Source: SIG588 sp045654545 (GTDB taxonomy: Bacteria; Bacillota; Clostridia; Oscillospirales; Acutalibacteraceae). From it: a stretch of DNA of 13,841 nt. The position numbers and the translations under genes are program-made. The stretch covers positions 1 through 13,841 of the forward strand of contig JAZONO010000133.1 of assembly GCA_045654545.1 (NCBI GenBank), written 5' to 3'. This document shows positions 13,090 through 13,841 of this stretch, one piece after another. Below the pieces are notes generated by a model that had not been told where the DNA came from, did not search any database, and saw only the letters and a program-made list of their open reading frames with translations. The stretch's first letter is position 1. Each line of letters begins with the position of its first letter.

Positions 13090-13119
13090 CGGTATAGCTA
13101 TTGGCTATGCCGTTTTTTT
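13090..13119 (+). terminator. Intrinsic terminator without a visible upstream gene
   Basis: CGGTATAGC (13090-13098), loop TATTG, GCTATGCCG (13104-13112), then seven T. This is a textbook terminator. The nearest coding gene on this strand ended at 12814 and has its own terminator, so it may end a small RNA or mark the end of inserted DNA. Confidence 0.8.
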
Positions 13120-13181
13120 GTTACACACCTTTTCAAAGTGTGTAACCCACTATGACACTTTAGGGTTGAAAGTGTCTTTTT
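13120..13181. repeat. Two further hairpins, ACAC/GTGT type
   Basis: GTTACACAC (13120-13128) pairs with GTGTGTAAC (13138-13146). GACACTTT (13154-13161) pairs with AAAGTGTC (13169-13176), followed by five T. They follow the terminator at 13090-13119 without a gap, making three hairpins in 92 bases. The second of this pair is terminator-like. Both have an ACAC...GTGT core, so they may share an origin. Confidence 0.7.
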
Positions 13182-13205
13182 GAAAAACATATTTGTCAAA
13201 ATGGC

Positions 13206-13234
13206 TTGATAATTGTAATGTTTTGTGGTAAAAT
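13206..13234 (+). promoter_or_regulatory. Promoter of the structured RNA / zinc-ribbon gene
   Basis: -35 TTGATA (13206-13211), exactly 17 bp, -10 TAAAAT (13229-13234). The predicted start, near 13240-13241, coincides with the first base of the outer helix of the structured RNA. This agreement between two independent predictions supports both. Confidence 0.75.
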
Positions 13235-13240
13235 ATTTAT

Positions 13241-13399
13241 GCCAAACAAATTACATATTGAAATAGGAGGATTTTTTATTTTTATATGGGTATTTTATAC
13301 CCTTTTTGTATACACAATAATTTTGTGAATTTGGTAAAAGCGCAAATTCCTTCAAGTTATTGTGTATGGAAATCCTTCACTACTTGTAATTTGTTTGGC
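13241..13399 (+). ncRNA. Structured RNA of unknown class (leader or stand-alone)
   Basis: The outer helix P1 pairs 13241-13255 with 13385-13399, fifteen perfect pairs (GCCAAACAAATTACA with its complement). P2 pairs 13266-13276 with 13368-13378 (11 pairs, including G-U). P3 is the hairpin GGGTAT-TTT-ATACCC (13288-13302). P4 pairs 13310-13320 with 13357-13367 (11 pairs, extendable to 14). P5 is GAATTTG/CAAATTC (13327-13333/13343-13349). P2, P3 and P4 form a three-way junction on a long rod. It begins at the predicted transcription start, a terminator follows at 13423, and a zinc-ribbon gene follows that. No open reading frame of note crosses it. I recognise no known class: there is no T-box motif, and the layout does not match 6S RNA well. 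It could be a riboswitch-like leader or an independent RNA. Confidence 0.7.
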
Positions 13400-13422
13400 G
13401 ACAATTGGAGTTTGCGTTTTTC

Positions 13423-13453
13423 AGTGCGTTAACTTCGGTTGGCGCACTTTTTT
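13423..13453 (+). terminator. Terminator between the structured RNA and the zinc-ribbon gene
   Basis: AGTGCGTTAAC (13423-13433), loop TTCG, GTTGGCGCACT (13438-13448): eleven pairs with a stable UUCG loop, followed by six T (13448-13453). It lies 31 bases before the ATG and 16 before the ribosome binding site. It would end the RNA or act as an attenuator of the gene. Confidence 0.9.
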
Positions 13454-13483
13454 ATTTATATAGGAAAAAGAGAGGTAACAACA

Positions 13484-13841
13484 ATGGCAAAATTTTGTAC
13501 TCATTGTGGAAACGAAGTAAATGAAAATGCGGTTGTTTGTGTTAAGTGTGGTTGTGCAATTCCTCGAACTCATACATTTTCAAACAGTCAAGCAACCCAC
13601 TTTTCTCAAAACTCACCAATTTTATCATATCCCGATATCGTCAACACGATTTCTCAAAGAATACAAACAAATGGAATTATTTGGATTGTAATTGGTGCAA
13701 TTCAAATACTGCTCGGCATATCTGTAAATTGGGTTGTGCTGATTGTTGGTGTCTTGAATTTAGTATCTTCTATCCAAGATATTAATTATAGCAAATCGTT
13801 TCCCTTAAACCCTGTTGGTATAGTCAACAAAGTCAAGCCTT
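13484..13841 (+). CDS. Zinc-ribbon membrane protein, partial (runs off the window)
   Basis: At least 119 residues from ATG 13484, with AGAGG eight bases upstream and no stop before the end of the window. The N-terminus is a zinc ribbon, MAKFCTHCGNEVNENAVVC, with the four ligands C5, C8, C19 and C22. A polar linker follows (about 25-60), then two hydrophobic segments (about 64-79 and 82-97) with a short turn, and a polar region. This is the common zinc-ribbon plus membrane-helix layout; the function of such proteins is mostly unknown. Base composition is clearly AT-rich, unlike the GC-moderate core genes, suggesting acquired DNA. The gene sits behind a structured leader and terminator, so its expression may depend on read-through. 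Confidence 0.85.
   Translation, partial: MAKFCTHCGNEVNENAVVCVKCGCAIPRTHTFSNSQATHFSQNSPILSYPDIVNTISQRIQTNGIIWIVIGAIQILLGISVNWVVLIVGVLNLVSSIQDINYSKSFPLNPVGIVNKVKP

Noticed and set aside
13241..13399. 6S RNA or a T-box leader
   Set aside because: There is no T-box tRNA-binding motif. The rod shape recalls 6S RNA, but the P3 hairpin lies on the 5' side and I cannot match a central bubble with confidence, so no class is assigned.

Overview
The window is the chromosomal origin region of a Gram-positive bacterium, most likely a member of the Clostridia (Oscillospirales/Ruminococcaceae type). The evidence is the classic Firmicutes order dnaA-dnaN-yaaA-recF-remB-gyrB on one side and rpmH-rnpA-yidD-yidC-jag on the other. 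The two blocks diverge from the AT-rich gap between dnaA and rpmH (about 8216-8547), so every core gene is read away from the origin, in the direction of replication. Protein style (low-Lys, GC-moderate genes, Trp in the GyrB LPLWGK motif, a YidC with a long extra loop) also fits Oscillospirales. The taxonomy is inference, not proof.

Layout. 1-393: a non-coding element with terminal inverted repeats and a TA at each end. 392-1379: two small YcxB-like membrane proteins, translationally coupled to gyrB (1372-3327); gyrA, the usual next gene, is not present. 3351-3625: a second, inverted copy of the 1-393 element, between gyrB and remB. 3619-6614: remB, an unknown 92-residue membrane protein, recF, yaaA and dnaN, all on the minus strand and tightly packed. 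6615-6859: DnaA-box region, with two perfect boxes inside a large inverted repeat and an AT-rich stretch carrying TAG-type triplets. 6860-8215: dnaA. 8216-8547: divergent dnaA and rpmH promoters. 8548-11569: rpmH, rnpA, yidD, yidC and jag on the plus strand, closed by a terminator. From 11570 the expected mnmE/mnmG genes are missing. Instead there is accessory DNA: clusters of short hairpin repeats, a frameshifted SLOG-family gene divergent from a small ribbon-helix-helix-like protein with a palindromic operator candidate between them, more hairpins, and from about 13050 an AT-rich segment. That segment holds a promoter, a roughly 160-nt highly structured RNA, a terminator, and the start of a zinc-ribbon membrane protein that runs off the window.

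How it works together. The minus block makes the initiator, clamp, repair and gyrase proteins and the matrix regulator RemB. The plus block makes ribosomal protein L34, the RNase P protein and the membrane-insertion set YidD/YidC, with the RNA-binding partner Jag.

Most interesting for novelty: (i) the two copies of the terminal-inverted-repeat element differ by compensatory base-pair changes in two helices, which points to conserved folding; (ii) the structured RNA at 13241-13399 with its own promoter and terminator ahead of the zinc-ribbon gene; (iii) the hairpin repeats with an invariant CTTTC loop; (iv) the SLOG/ribbon-helix-helix pair.
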